From the NCBI GenBank assembly GCA_020744425.1, contig JAGMUV010000026.1, positions 496,001 to 560,000 of the forward strand: 64,000 nucleotides of DNA, given 5' to 3'. A program made the translations under genes and the position numbers. Below are positions 41,164 through 52,775 of this stretch, piece after piece. The notes under the pieces are model-generated. The model was given only the letters and a program-made list of their open reading frames with translations, ran no database searches and was not told the DNA's origin. The DNA is from Dactylonectria macrodidyma (lineage: Eukaryota > Ascomycota > Sordariomycetes > Hypocreales > Nectriaceae). Numbering within the stretch: position 1 is the stretch's first letter; every line of letters starts with the position of its first letter.

Positions 41164-44100
41164 GTGGGATTCTATGTACCTTCAATCCGTTGCAATCCGA
41201 TTGGCTTTTTCTCCTGTCGCGGCAGACCCACAAGCATGGGCACTCAAAGAGATGTAGTACCCAGCCCCCGTTCCGTCAAGGTTGCCTGGAAGCACCCCTC
41301 GCTAGGATAAAGTGAGAGTCCGTGCCCCGTTTAATGGCCTGCTAGTGCCCTCTCGCTTCCAAGAGACCCGCGGCGCTAGTTGAATTCATATGGTCAGCAC
41401 GGACAAAGAATCCTCAATTCTAAATTTCTGACTGCGTGGTCCAGACTCGACACCCCCCACACTTGGACTCCGGACATGCACGTCACACGTATCATTTCCA
41501 TGTCTTGCCCCAAGAAATTGAGTGCAGGCTCATCAGTGATACAATGGCCAACAGCGTCATCCATTGTGCGGGACGGTCGAGACAGGGTTGGGTATTGCAA
41601 CAACTCATCCCGCATATGTGGAAGGCGGTGTCGTGAGACAAGGCTCCTTTGATACAGGTGATGCGCATGTTGTAATGAGAATTGGCTTGTTGTATTGTCC
41701 GGACTGCGGCGATGGAGATTCTACAGATTTTTTTTTTTTTTTTGCGGAACTCTGTCAGAGCCAGCCAGGCGAAACAGAGAGAGGCTTGTTGAGGTCGATC
41801 CATCCGTCTCTGGAAAGCGGATCGTCGCTGGATGTGTGTGTACCGTGGGCGCATGCGCGAAGACGGTAGCCTCCATGATGACGGCCTGGAGCGAGCGCCG
41901 ACAGAATCAAGAGGAGGTGACCCCATTGCGATAACACCACTTGGCACTTTGCTTTTTAGGAAGCGAGTTCACATCAGAACTGCATGATGAGGTCTCAATA
42001 GTGTGCTCCGCATGTTGTACGCATTGGGCTGGGGCAAATGATTGGACCACAGCCTTCTGCCACCTAGTGCAGTTTCCTCGAGGAATCTATAATTGCTTCT
42101 GATCACATGATAAGGAGTGGACTCATCTGCATTGAGTGATGACGAGGAAGGTGAGGGTGATGAAGCTGCCGATGGCCACCTCATGTTAGAAATTACACAA
42201 TTGTCGTAGCCTGATGAATCGACTCCGCGGGATCCAACTCGACCTACATAGGTAGTCGAGCGAATGTACCCAAACAGTACCTACCTAAATAGGCAGGTAG
42301 CTAAGCAGGTACCTACCTTAGGTGCCGAGCTGAGGTCATCATGACTTCCAACATGAGGTATGGACTGCATACGTGGACTTAACATCTGGGTCTCGGACTA
42401 AGTTACGTCGTAGGTACCCCCCTCCATAGCTGGTGTATAAGCTAGAACTTCGTTTTCGGTAATGACGCTAAAAATACTTGAGACGATGCCCAGCAATGTC
42501 GCTGTCTGCTTTATTTCTTTTTCCTTTGGCCAACAGTGCGTAGGGTTGAGAGGATGGTTGGGCTACGGACTGCGCAACTGGGTCGCTGATAGGTCTCCCT
42601 GGACCCACTCCAAGAGTACCTTATGGTTATGGAGACAACCCTACGCCTGGCAACATCGCGACCTTTCGTTTATCAGTCAGGAGATTGGATAGAACGGATT
42701 CCGTATTTTTATGGCGTTTCCGAAGGTCGAATATCACAGGAGGCGACTGTAGTACTACGTAGGTGTGTGCGTGTCCACGACCCTTGCCCCTTGCCCCTGT
42801 TGGTGCGTCATCGGCTCCGAGAGTGTCTGGATGGGTCAAGGGAATGTACTGCACGAAGTACGAAGTAGATCCCGGACCCCATTTGTACATGGTGCTTCGG
42901 AATATGTCTCATACATCGCTGGCCACCGACGTCCTTCTTCAGCGTTGAGTGGTGCGTCACATTCTTGATTTCCTGCTGCATGTATGAAGTACAGTACATT
43001 GTACGTACTATGCAGTCCGTTTCCCCTAGCATCATTCCAGTATGGGGAGGCGTAACATGAGCTAGAATCCTATTGGGGCTAACTAGGCAGCCCGGAGCGG
43101 CAAGGCGAGGACCAGACCAGTTTGCTGGGCTAATCAAGTACGTAGGTACGACAGTACGAAGTACGCGAGCCAAGCAACCAAGCCTGGCAATGTGCGGCGG
43201 CTGTCAAGAATGGTGGGGTTCAATCGTAGATAGAGGTGGATTTGGTGCGAACTTTGTTTCAAACAGGGGTTGACGGGCACCCACCTGCCCCGAGATCTCG
43301 CTTGGCGGATTGTCATACATACGAGATGCTTACTAGTGCCATTGTGGCAACGGCTGCTGCAGCTCGAGACGTTTCCAGCAAGCTGGTTGAATCCAACCTC
43401 TCTGACCCAGCGCCACACGGCCCTAATGCCGCGGCTACTTACTGGTACTATTAAGGTATGTGCAGTATGCATGTACAACGTGCCTCCGTTGCTCCATGTG
43501 ACAAGGAACCTACTCCATAATTGCTCCATAACTCCAGCCGAGGCCCAGCGGCCTTGACCGTGCCCCGTCACGCCAGATCTTCCACATGATCGGCGATCGC
43601 CGTCCTAGGCAAGTCTGATCTGTCCACAATCGCCTCAACCCATCCTCTCGCGGCCATCGAGAACGCAGCCCCTTGTACAATCCTAGTCGCCCTGACAGGG
43701 GTTCTGTCGTGACCTGCAGACATACTATCTGTACGCACATGCATCGTAGGATCACAACAACAACGTGCGTCGCCCGTTGGTCTCGCGGTGACAATGCCAG
43801 TTCCATGAGATTCCCTCCCACCGGGCGTACCGGCCCTTGCTAATTACTTGCCCACCGGGGTCAGTATGTGTAAGAAGTCGACCGCTGGCCTCTTCCCTTG
43901 CGTCTTTGTCCCAGCAAAACCTGTGCACCAACCTGCATAGCTAGCTCGGTACCTGACATGCCCTTGACTCTTCTGCTGCTAGTGGACCGGTCTCAGCAAA
44001 AGCAAAACCATCTACTATTTGTCAACCTGCAGAAGCCCCGAATGTGTTCCACCGGCGATAGAACAGTCAAGGAGATAGGTACCTCCTCCCCGGTTCACTC

Positions 44101-45046
44101 GACACCTAGGTAGTAGCTGAATGACCTTTCCGGTCTAGTCGCACTTGCCTCAGCAACTGAGGTCGTCTCTGCCCCCGGCCCTACCTACTTCGGAGCTGAA
44201 AGACATTAGACCGTGTGGCTCACACCCACCCACATCGCCACCAGCTAGTATTGACCTGCGATCTTTATCTGTAAGCGACTATTAGTCCCTGATCCAGCCT
44301 GCGGCTTGCAAATAGTCCTCCCCTTGGTGTGCTTGCTTCTTCCGAATTCAGGCCTCCCTGCCCGGCACCTATTGCATTCCTTCATTATCCACTTCGTACA
44401 TCCAACCCGCATCCGCCAACAGAAAACGCCCATCCCTCTGCATTTGCAGAAGACACTTGAGTTTCCGAGATAGACACCGAGACAGTGAGCTAGCGCGGCC
44501 TCTTGGTCAGTCCATTCTCATCCCCAAGCCTGGATCTACACCGGTCTGCAATTTGAACGCCCGTTCTGTTCTCACAACCAAACACCACCACCCGCCTTCA
44601 TCTGCATATATCCGACCAGGTCTTTCTCAACTCCGACATCTGTCCTGATCTCGCCGAATCCCCACCTTTGACAGGCTCCTGTCACGACGTACATTGTTAT
44701 TTTCACCACTCTCGCCTGGCTTGCCAGCCAACCACTTGTCTTGCCGCCCCAGAAGTATCAGCCAGTACCCTTTTCTTTTACAAGTCTCTACTCTTGGAGT
44801 TTCTCTCTATCGCTTTAGACGACCGTCCATCGTCACAGTGTCCCTATTGATTTATAGGTATGTGGGATCGAACAAGTGGGTCTTGCGTGAGGCCTCTCTA
44901 AGACTTCTGACAGGTCTTGGTTCAAATCAGATCAAGTTCAACAGGTGGAGAGCCACATATTCGAATTGCTCTCCCGGCCTCACGGTTCGACCCTAAGCAT
45001 CAACTTGCACGGATCTCTCAGAATTGACAGAAGGGTCTGAGTTGAC
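41164..45046. other. Long intergenic region
   Basis: No gene is supported over nearly 3.9 kb. Notable sequence: a 16-T run near 41727-41742, a cluster of TACCTACCTA/TAGGTAGGTA-like words at 42240-42310, and many GTAC-containing words at 42750-43160. Pyrimidine-rich stretches in 44270-44830 could be promoter or 5' leader of the downstream gene. Short frames (e.g. 43134-43571 minus) have no family features. Confidence 0.4.
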
Positions 45047-47368
45047 ATGTTGCAACCTTGCAGTCACAAGTTGGCCTCGGTCGACACGGCCCGTGACTGG
45101 CGGACAGTCGACGGAATTGATAGCAGTCAGATTTCTACTACGCAAGATGTGCACTGTGGACAACCACCCATGGTATACTCGCACTCCATGAATGACAGTC
45201 GAGTAACTAAGTAACTAATATGGATAAACAATAGCACATCGACGACGCTCTACGTCTGCACTGCAGTATCTCTGCGAAGCGATACTTTGTTGTAGTAATC
45301 TCGGATGATGGAAAGATCTTGACTTTCTCGGGCCCCAAAGATTCGAAACTTGCCGACGACGTCGTGCGGCAGTTCTTCGATGTCGACAAGTACCAGAGAG
45401 TCATGGAAAGTATGGACACGGGTGAGTTCTTATGATGTTATTTTCATGGCAAGTTCGATGCTGATATCTGATCAGGAGCCAGCCCTGTTGTTGATGATCC
45501 CTTCGGGCTTGACGGAGGCTTCTACAAACAACAGGTCGGCTTTTCTAGTAATGGAATGCCTGATCGTCGGCGCATATCGAATCACGACGACTGGGATGAA
45601 CGGCAGCCACGGAAGAGAGCCCGAGCCCGTCGCCTGCTCCACGATGAAGAGGATGTTCCTCAAATCGTCTCGAAGAAACGAAGGGGCATTCAGATCGGCA
45701 TTAAGAAAGACGTGGGGGACTTTTATGATCTACGATTAAAAAGTTGCCAGCAGTCAGCATGTAAAGTCCTCGCCAAGGCGTGGATCAAAGCAGTCGCACC
45801 CAAGAAGCAATCTACCCATCCGTATACCGGGAGCGACGAGAAGGCACCAGATTGGTGGCCCAAGCCATGGGCAGGCTTTCTATCCATATTCCATACTCCA
45901 TACAGGCCCGTATGGAATATGGAATATGGAATGCACCTCGTATGGAAGCTTATTCCATACGTATGGAATACAAAAAATGACGTCATCTCTCATACTGCCA
46001 CTACCGTAAAGAATCAGGTTTGGGAGCTCTGCAATTCAGGAATTGTAGAGTGATTTGCCTGCTGTCGGCTGCAGACAGAGCTGAGATTGAAGTATGAACC
46101 AGCATAAACGATTGGTTTGGGATCACTCTGAAACAGACTGCAATAGCGGGGATAATATTTTCCGGAATAATCCATTATTCCATACGTATGGAATACGGAC
46201 GGCCCGTATGGAATATGGAGTATGGAGTATGGAACATTCCATACTCCATCACTTATTCCATACGAGTATGGATAGAAAGCCTGGCCATGGGGCCCGACCA
46301 AAGACAAAAAGGTTCGCCACAAAGAGCCAGATCATCTTTATAAGAGGGGTGAGTTCGCAAATGCACTTGGACTACTGAGGAGTCTCTAACACTTGACTAG
46401 AACGCGTCTATTTGCTGAATCACATCTTGCGCATGGTTACAGAGCCAAACCACAAACAACACTCTGATATCCAGAAGTTGAACCTCAACGTAAAGAAACT
46501 CGAAGAGATTACCAACGAGGCGTTGTCAGGGTTCTTTGCCGACAATGAAAACCCAGCCAATGCCAAAAAGCGTCCCTACCTGAACGAGATCTTCATGGTG
46601 GCAAGGCAAGAGGAGAGGTTTAGAAACGGAGAAATTGGTAAGCTGCGCGTGATATTTGTGTACTTACGGTGGCGATCAAACGCTAACAACTATGCAGATG
46701 CAACCACCGAGGTCTTTGTCATGGCGGAGGATAAGAATCCGGAGGCGTACGCCAAAAATAAAGACGAACCCACCATAAAGCACGAGAATGACGACAATCT
46801 AGCGGCGAAACTGGCGACTACTCACAATTTGATGCCCCCAGCACCAGATCATGGATCCAGCACAGCCCTGCATGGCACGCCCTTTCTAAGTGACCTGCCG
46901 GTGAGGGGAACTCATTATACACCTTCTATGATCCACGAGATGACGCCAGAGCAACATGTATTGTTTGATGTGAGTAGTATGTCTGGTGGTGGCCAAACCT
47001 CGGTTCGCCACAAAGCTGGGAATCTCGCCCTGGGCATGGGGGTTGCGACTTCTCAAGACTCTCGTCGAAGACCGTCAATTTTTAACCCTCCACCCGAGTA
47101 TTCAGGACAGCCTGGGACCAGCCTATACCCCCAACCGTGGCAACCTGGGTACACGGCACCCACCACGTCAACTATGTACGCATTCACACAGCAACAGCTC
47201 AACCCTTCGGCAACGACATTTGTCAACCCCGGTGTCCGGATGAACCAGGATCAGACTTATATGGGAGGCTCGTCTGATGGCGACTCGCGTGGTTATGGCT
47301 CTCCCCAAGCCTCAATGTTCTACACCAGAGGCGCACCACCGCAAACAGTGACGGCCCCGCCGGGGTAA
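45047..47368 (+). pseudogene. YDR124W-like / hrmA-associated-cluster family protein, interrupted by a MITE
   Basis: Exons: 45047-45172, 45235-45421, 45476-46348 (with the MITE inside), 46401-46637, 46698-47368. The four introns are 62, 54, 52 and 60 bp with GT/AG ends. Removing the MITE and one duplication copy restores a continuous frame of 557 codons. Exon 2 gives KRYFVVVISDDGKILTFSG. Exons 3-4 give the helical-bundle domain: QSACKVLAKAWIKAV, HPYTGSDEKAPDWWPKPW, VYLLNHILRMVTEPNH and ALSGFFADNENPANAKK. Exon 5 encodes a disordered tail rich in Pro, Gly and Gln. Relatives include yeast YDR124W and a protein of the Aspergillus fumigatus subtelomeric hrmA-associated cluster; the molecular role is not established. 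With the MITE the protein ends inside it (stop at 46051-46053) unless it is spliced out. The start at 45047 is my best reading, less certain than the rest. Confidence 0.82.
45872..46283. mobile_element. hAT-type MITE, 412 bp, with 8-bp target duplication
   Basis: The termini CAGGCTTTCTATCCATA are perfect inverted repeats of 17 bp. The duplication GCCATGGG is at 45864-45871 and 46284-46291. Inside are many TATGGAATA/TATTCCATA words and two copies of the palindrome ATTCCATACGTATGGAAT. There is no coding capacity of its own. Confidence 0.95.
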
Positions 47369-47463
47369 GCTTATTGGAAAGAAGAAAAGTTGAATGTAGA
47401 TGGATATATTAGCTGCTAGTCGACCCCAGGAGTCGAGCCCTGACTCCTCTTTCCCCAACACAT

Positions 47464-48050
47464 TAGGGTTCCGTCGAGGTAATTTACCAAACGGTAATTT
47501 ACCTCTCTGACCAAAGTTTTTGACGTCAGAAACCTCGAGGTATTTTACATGTCAAAAACCTCTCATTGGCCGATGTCCATTTCATCCCCACTATTTTCCA
47601 GATCGGTCTCCTCCCAATCCCTGCCATCCACAGCAATAGACTCTTGGAAGGCGTTTTCTATTTTTATCAGCCTAGCAACATCAACTGTCTCCCAGTTTTT
47701 GACAGCCATCGGTTCTGCCGGATTATCTTTGACCGTCTTGAGCCTCTTTAGCACCCGACTGTTCATATAGATGAAAGTGACCTTATCAGTGCTAAGTGGA
47801 CTAAGCCGACTCCGAAGCTTACAATGAAGGTAGTTCGTAGCACTGAAGGAACGCAGAAGAGAATTTGGTGATATTTGTGCGCTGCATCCGTTATTTGACG
47901 CACTAAACCTATTCTGTGCATCAACTAATCCTAATATGGTGAGGCACTAAGCCTAAAACGAGAGGGTTTTTGACGTAAATTACCGCCAAAAACCCCCTTT
48001 AGGAATTTGACGGTCAAAAACGGTTTCTGACGGTCAAAAACGGAACCCTA
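47464..48050. mobile_element. hAT derivative, 587 bp, with 8-bp target duplication
   Basis: The termini are TAGGGTTCCGT and its inverse ACGGAACCCTA. The perfect duplication CAACACAT is at 47456-47463 and 48051-48058. GGTAATTTACC and GACGGTCAAAAACGG repeats lie inside both ends. It carries a transposase tail on the minus strand. It sits about 95 bp after the YDR124W-like stop codon. Confidence 0.92.
47563..47873 (-). pseudogene. hAT transposase C-terminal remnant
   Basis: On the minus strand the frame reads NSLLRSFSATNYLHCK, LRSRLSPLSTDKVTFIYMN, then SRVLKRL and an acidic tail. The FS...LHxKLRxRLSP...IYMN pattern is the dimerisation region of the DUF659-type hAT transposases. The catalytic portion is absent. 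Confidence 0.65.
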
Positions 48051-48058
48051 CAACACAT

Positions 48059-48508
48059 ATGTCTTGTCCAAGATACTTCGGGCGATATTCCTTCGGAGCG
48101 CGAGCCCGGAATCAAAGTTCATCAACGCGTCTTGACTGACTCGACGTGGCGTTTGCTTACAGGCCACTGTATCAAAGCGTCAGATTGAACTAGGAAATCC
48201 AGTCATGCTCTTCGAGCATACGACGAGTCTAGGGAGCACTGTTCGCCTATGTCTACCGTTATCCCATCAACTGCCAATGGGCTCCATTTTTGCCAAGGCC
48301 AAAATACCCACTATTGTACCCACTTTTACAGGGGAGGCAACCCATCGGGGGTTGCGCAAAGAGCCTTGAGGAACGAAAGTTTGAGGTTGGAGCGAGATAA
48401 TCGTGGGTGTTGGATAGTTTGGAAGATCAATTGAGGGGGTTTTGTTAAGAGTTTCATCATCTTCACGACCTCAGGAATCAACCATATTAGTCACCTAGCT
48501 GTGGTGCT
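48059..48508. other. No clear gene
   Basis: No recognisable coding region. This lies between the hAT derivative and the helicase remnant. Confidence 0.3.
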
Positions 48509-49156
48509 ATAAGTAAATCTGCGGGATGGAGACCCCGCAACTTAGACAACAAGATCTGTGTGCCGGCCACATTCATGTTCGTGCCTGGTATGCCGGTTGT
48601 GGTGACCATGAATATAAACCCAGGCATCAAGCTCGTGAATGGCGCCAAGTACACAGCGCTAGAAGTTATACCAGGCAGCAAAAGATTCCCAGGCTATCAA
48701 CTCGCCCCGAACATTATCCTCCACTTTGGACCACCTGCCGGCATCATCCTGTCGTCCGAGTCAACCAAGAAGTTCGAATTTGATGAAATACCACCAGGCA
48801 CAATTCTACTTACTCCAACGAGTGCGCAAATATCAATCGAAAAGAAGAAGAGGGTCAAGAAGAGGCCTTGGCAGAGGCATAATGTGAGCCGCCGAGGACT
48901 TCCCTGCACTGCGGCATTCGCATGCACCGATTACAAAATCAAAGGCGAAACCCTCCTCGAGATTGCGCTGGAGCTGCGAGGAACCGGGACAAAGCTGAAT
49001 ACCACAACTGGACAACTCGAGCCAGGAAAGTGCGATCCATATAGTCTGTATGTGCAGCTATCGCGGTGCAAATCGCTTGATGGTATTATGTTGCTGTCAA
49101 AGGCACGGGTGCAGGACATAGTCGGGAATAAAATTGTTGAAATGAGAAGATGTTGA
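48509..49156 (+). pseudogene. Helitron-type PIF1-like helicase, C-terminal fragment
   Basis: The frame encodes the end of a PIF1/RRM3-like helicase as found in Helitrons and in degenerate fungal copies. It reads CVPATFMFVPGMPVVVTMN, GAKYTALEVIPGSKRFPG and ILHFGPPAGIILSSES, then PCTAAFACTDYKIKGETL (motif V/VI region), and DPYSLYVQLSRCKSLDGIML with the motif VI arginine. The Walker A/B part and the Rep nuclease are absent. A Helitron 3' end (CTRR after a hairpin) was not recognised downstream. Confidence 0.75.
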
Positions 49157-49479
49157 ATGCTTGATTCATACTAAATGTGCAGTAGGGGAACCACCGTTTA
49201 TGTACAGGCACGATCTCTTGTAGAATGTTCCACCTTCTTCCACACCTTGCCACCGACTTGGTCGCCTCACACTTGTGATCTCCAACAAAAATACCACAGG
49301 AAATGTTTGATGGCGAGGTTAGGCTGGAACAGTTGTGCGAGAGGACAGTAAATGAGGCCCGATTATCGTCATTGTCATATCCATCTGCACAATACTAGCA
49401 GTAATGTAATTTAGATAATAGGTTTCTTACATATAAATAGAAGTAGAAGGATAGAAGACAAATATATATTATAATCAGA
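49157..49479. other. No gene seen
   Basis: AT-rich sequence after the helicase remnant, with no coding or terminal-repeat signal recognised. Confidence 0.35.
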
Positions 49480-49880
49480 TAACTTACATATTAAAATTTT
49501 AGATCGAGATCAACTTCATACATTGCACCTAACTCAAGCAGAAGAGAAAATCTCATAAAATATAAGGACAAGAGCAATAATGCTATCACAAACCGAGTTC
49601 CCACGTGCATTTTCACGTGTCTCTTAACAAGAAACCCTCAAAAGGAGACTCCTTTACACTTAATCTTAGAGAGCGAATGAGAATTCACATGTGCGCATTG
49701 CCAAATGAGAAGAGAAGATTGGCACCTCTGGGGCCATTCGGATGGGCTTAATCCGGACCAACAGGAGGTGCAGTTGCGCTTACTACTCCGGTAATTTTGC
49801 AAGGGGGGGGGGCCAAATTTCGGGGGTGAAAAATCCCAGAGCTTAAAGACCTTTCGTACCGAAAGGCACCTCTAGTGGAC
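49480..49880. repeat. Dispersed repeat copy 2
   Basis: The same order of landmarks as 17950-18350 (CTAACTCAAGCAGAAG, CACGTG, AGGAGGTGCAGTTGCGC, G-run, CCAAATTTCGGGGG, CCTTTCGTACCGAAAGG), but with a single terminal unit where copy 1 has two, and with an extra internal stretch. Confidence 0.6.
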
Positions 49881-50054
49881 AAAAGATCAACATATGAACC
49901 GTGCGAGCGTGCACGTGGCATAGAAAAGACTGTGCCAGCCATGCTTCAACTCAATCGACGGCCCAGATTGAATTGATGGCCGTCCTGGTCCAGAGATTAA
50001 AATACATGGGCAACTGGTGTGTAAAGGAAACTCGTATCTTGAGAGGGGCTGCTA

Positions 50055-50266
50055 CCGTAGAAACTCGAGAAATTCAGGGCCTTGGCAAAGTAGATACAGT
50101 CAGATTTATGACTTACCAATGGCTGCTCTGGATATGAGGATAAAACAGCTTACTGCATGTGTAATTGGATTGATAATGGGCGTGGCTGCGCGATAAGGGC
50201 TTAAACGTGCATAATGGAGTAAAAACCCACTTTGCCCAGGTTCTGAATTTCTCGAGTTTCTACGGT
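50055..50266. mobile_element. MITE-like inverted repeat, 212 bp
   Basis: The arms CCGTAGAAACTCGAGAAATT (left) and its inverse at the right end are about 35-40 bases long with few mismatches. TA flanks both sides (50053-50054, 50267-50268), as expected of Tc1/mariner-type MITEs. The central about 140 bp have no coding capacity. Confidence 0.6.
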
Positions 50267-50390
50267 AGTGATAATTGTAGAGGTCGTGGGGATGCATGAT
50301 GAGATAGATATGGATTTCGATGAGGATTGGGATGTTTCATATGGAGAGGGTAGAGGGTATTTCGAAGAATTGGGCCAATTACCGGTATAG

Positions 50391-51960
50391 CATCTACATT
50401 CACTGTCTACCCTATCGTCCCACCCGCTACTCTACCCGGTCCTCTACCCACCACTCTACCCGCCACTCTACCCACTCTACCCGGGTAGAGTAGAGGGAGA
50501 CCATTCCTCTACCTGGGTAGAGTAGAAAAGTGGGTAGAGCTCCCTCTACTCTACAATGCCCAAGTATGCCCGGAGCGTTGCTGACCAGGCCCAAGACCTT
50601 GCCCATCAAGGCTCTACCGCCGATCTCGCCGAGGACGACTTTATCGACTGGGTTATCGACCTCGATCTCGCCTTCCGTCAAGCAACCCATCAACGCACTT
50701 ATGAGATCTTTACCAACTATCTGGAAGACATTGACAAGATTCCGCCAGAGAACCGGTCTGCCCTCAGTAACTGGATCAAAGAGAAGTGGGCCGGTGATGC
50801 TGGAAGGCGTGTTTGGCTGATGGAAAAGCTACACGTGGCTACGAGCAAGATCCATATCTCGATGGACACCTGGACATCTGAAGAAGGAACGAACTATCTC
50901 GCAGTTGTTGCTCACTTCTTGGAAGAAAGCCATAAACTGCAGACAGCTCTTCTGGACCTCCCATCTCTCAAAGGACCTCACTCCGGTGAGAATTTTGCGA
51001 AGGCGTTATCAAAAGTCGTTGACTTTTACGATATCTCGACCGCCATTGGCTTCTCCATGATGGACAATGCTCACAATAATGACACACGCATTCAGGAGCT
51101 GGCAAAGCAATACCCGGCGATCAAACTGCAGAGTCGCCTTCGGTACGTTGGTCATACGTTGAATCTTATCGTCAAAGCTCTGCTCTTTGGGCAAGGTGTT
51201 AGCAAGCTGGAACAACAGCTGCGTGGCGCATCTAATGAGGAGCAGTTTGAGATATGGAGGAAACAGAGCTCTATCGGAAAGCTCCACAACTTCTGTGTGT
51301 GGGTTAACAGGAGTGACCAGCGACGGGAGCTGCTGAAACAGTACGTGTTGACGGCGTACGACGAAGGCAGCATCGAGTGCCTCTACACTAGAGTCCTGGT
51401 TGATGGCGGCATCCGCTGGAACTCTGCATATGCGATGATTGAAAGAGTTCTTAAACTCCGCCACGCCATTGATCTCTTCTTCCTCAACTACAACCATACT
51501 CGCAAGGAATATGATATCTCAAAGGATATGCTTACTCCGCAGGATGGGTTGATCTGGAACACTTCCTCGGTATCTTAAAGCCGTTCAAAGATCTAACAAA
51601 ACGCATGGAAGACCGAGCAAATAGAGCGGGCCTCGAAGGATCCCACGGCTCCCTTTACGAAACGATCGAGTCGCTAGACGTTCTCTTCAAGGAGCTTCAA
51701 GAGGCTGGAAAGTTTGCAGATAATCACCCCGAGGTGGTATCCACATACTCTCTACGATGGCCTTTGACTTGTTCAGTTGTCCAGCAATGAGCGATGAGTA
51801 TGAGCGGGTATTCTCACAGACAAAGAATGTCAATACCGATGAACGGAATCGCCTCAAGTCAGATACAGTAGCGGCAATTGAGTGCCCTGCTTCGGACCGG
51901 TATGTTACCATAGAAATTGCCCGATTGGGAATAGTAGTCAAGCAATATCAACCAAGTAAG
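50391..51960 (+). mobile_element. Broken hAT element
   Basis: Subterminal repeats of CTCTACCC/GGGTAGAG type fill 50405-50555, followed by a degenerate transposase gene. The left terminus may be near CACTGTCTACCC (50400). No matching right terminus was recognised, so its end is approximate. Confidence 0.65.
50556..51920 (+). pseudogene. hAT transposase pseudogene (frameshift and internal deletion)
   Basis: The main frame runs 50556-51540: IHISMDTWTSEEGTNYL (first Asp), IGFSMMDNAHNNDTRIQ (second Asp), RLRYVGHTLNLIVKALL and GIRWNSAYAMIERVLKL. A one-base shift near 51540 moves the reading to WVDLEHFLGILKPFKDL. After about 51730 the sequence jumps to LFSCPAMSDEYERVFSQT, the dimerisation domain, so a section is deleted. 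No N-terminal BED finger is visible. Non-functional. Confidence 0.8.
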
Positions 51961-52775
51961 GACTTCTTGTAACCAACCAAGTAAAGTAAAGGGCTGTAGT
52001 CAACCAAGCCGAGTAAGGGGGTCAAATTTTCGGTTTACTGGGTTGATGGACACACTGGAGCGGACTTATGAACAGCTGAGCGACATCGACAAGTGAATGG
52101 AATTTCCCCAAAGTAGCGGACGCTAGTACTGCGAGCAGACGTGTGCATCATGCTTTAGAGCGCTCATAGGTCATGTTTCATGGCGATGTGGACTATGAGC
52201 GCTACCGGCCACTCAGCTCTCGCCCCATGGCTAGGAGGCATCCTTGGCGTATTGTGGTCACTTATTGAAGCGGGAAACATGTGCAACATTGGTGAGCGCA
52301 TTTGTTGGGCCTCCGTTTTCACCTCTTGGTTGAATGCATACCGCTTTCACGTCAAAGCGGTACCGTCGGACAGATGCGACTGTGGACAAGCGAGAGAGAC
52401 AGTGAGCACTTCCTCTTCCGATGTTAAAAGTGGACAGCATACCTTCGGAAATGTTTCAGTGCACCGAATATCTCCTTCTATCTTGGAGGGAAACGCGCGA
52501 AATCGTAAACAGAACCGCGCAATTGAATACTACAAGTGACAGACAGCCTTCTAAAGGTTCACCACACCTCGGCAGCATTAGATGCTCTGCTCTGCATAAA
52601 TGACCCTCACATGCATCATTTGCAAATATACTTTTCGTATGGTACCCGTACGTATCGCACCAAAGTCAGGTGTTCCGCTGGCCCACGGAGCTCTTCGGTA
52701 CGAGCCACGTCAGCTGCTTGTTTGACGCGTCAAACTGCTCCCCGGTTCCAGGGTGCCTTAGGGCATTGCCTGAGC
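51961..52775. other. No gene seen
   Basis: No recognisable gene. Open frames around 52180-52540 have no family features. Confidence 0.35.

Noticed and set aside
44860..44990. Possible tRNA because of GGTTCAAATC
   Set aside because: No acceptor stem, D arm or anticodon arm could be paired around it.
41164..45046. Short frames as genes (e.g. 41492-41947 minus, 43134-43571 minus)
   Set aside because: None has recognisable motifs, signal peptides or intron structure, and they overlap on both strands as chance frames do.
45173..45234. Start of the YDR124W-like gene at the ATG near 45188
   Set aside because: It would need an intron of only 32 bp; the 62-bp intron starting at 45173 with a start at 45047 fits better.
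48509..49156. Cellular PIF1 helicase gene
   Set aside because: Only the C-terminal part is present with no Walker motifs, and the sequence pattern is that of degenerate Helitron-type copies.
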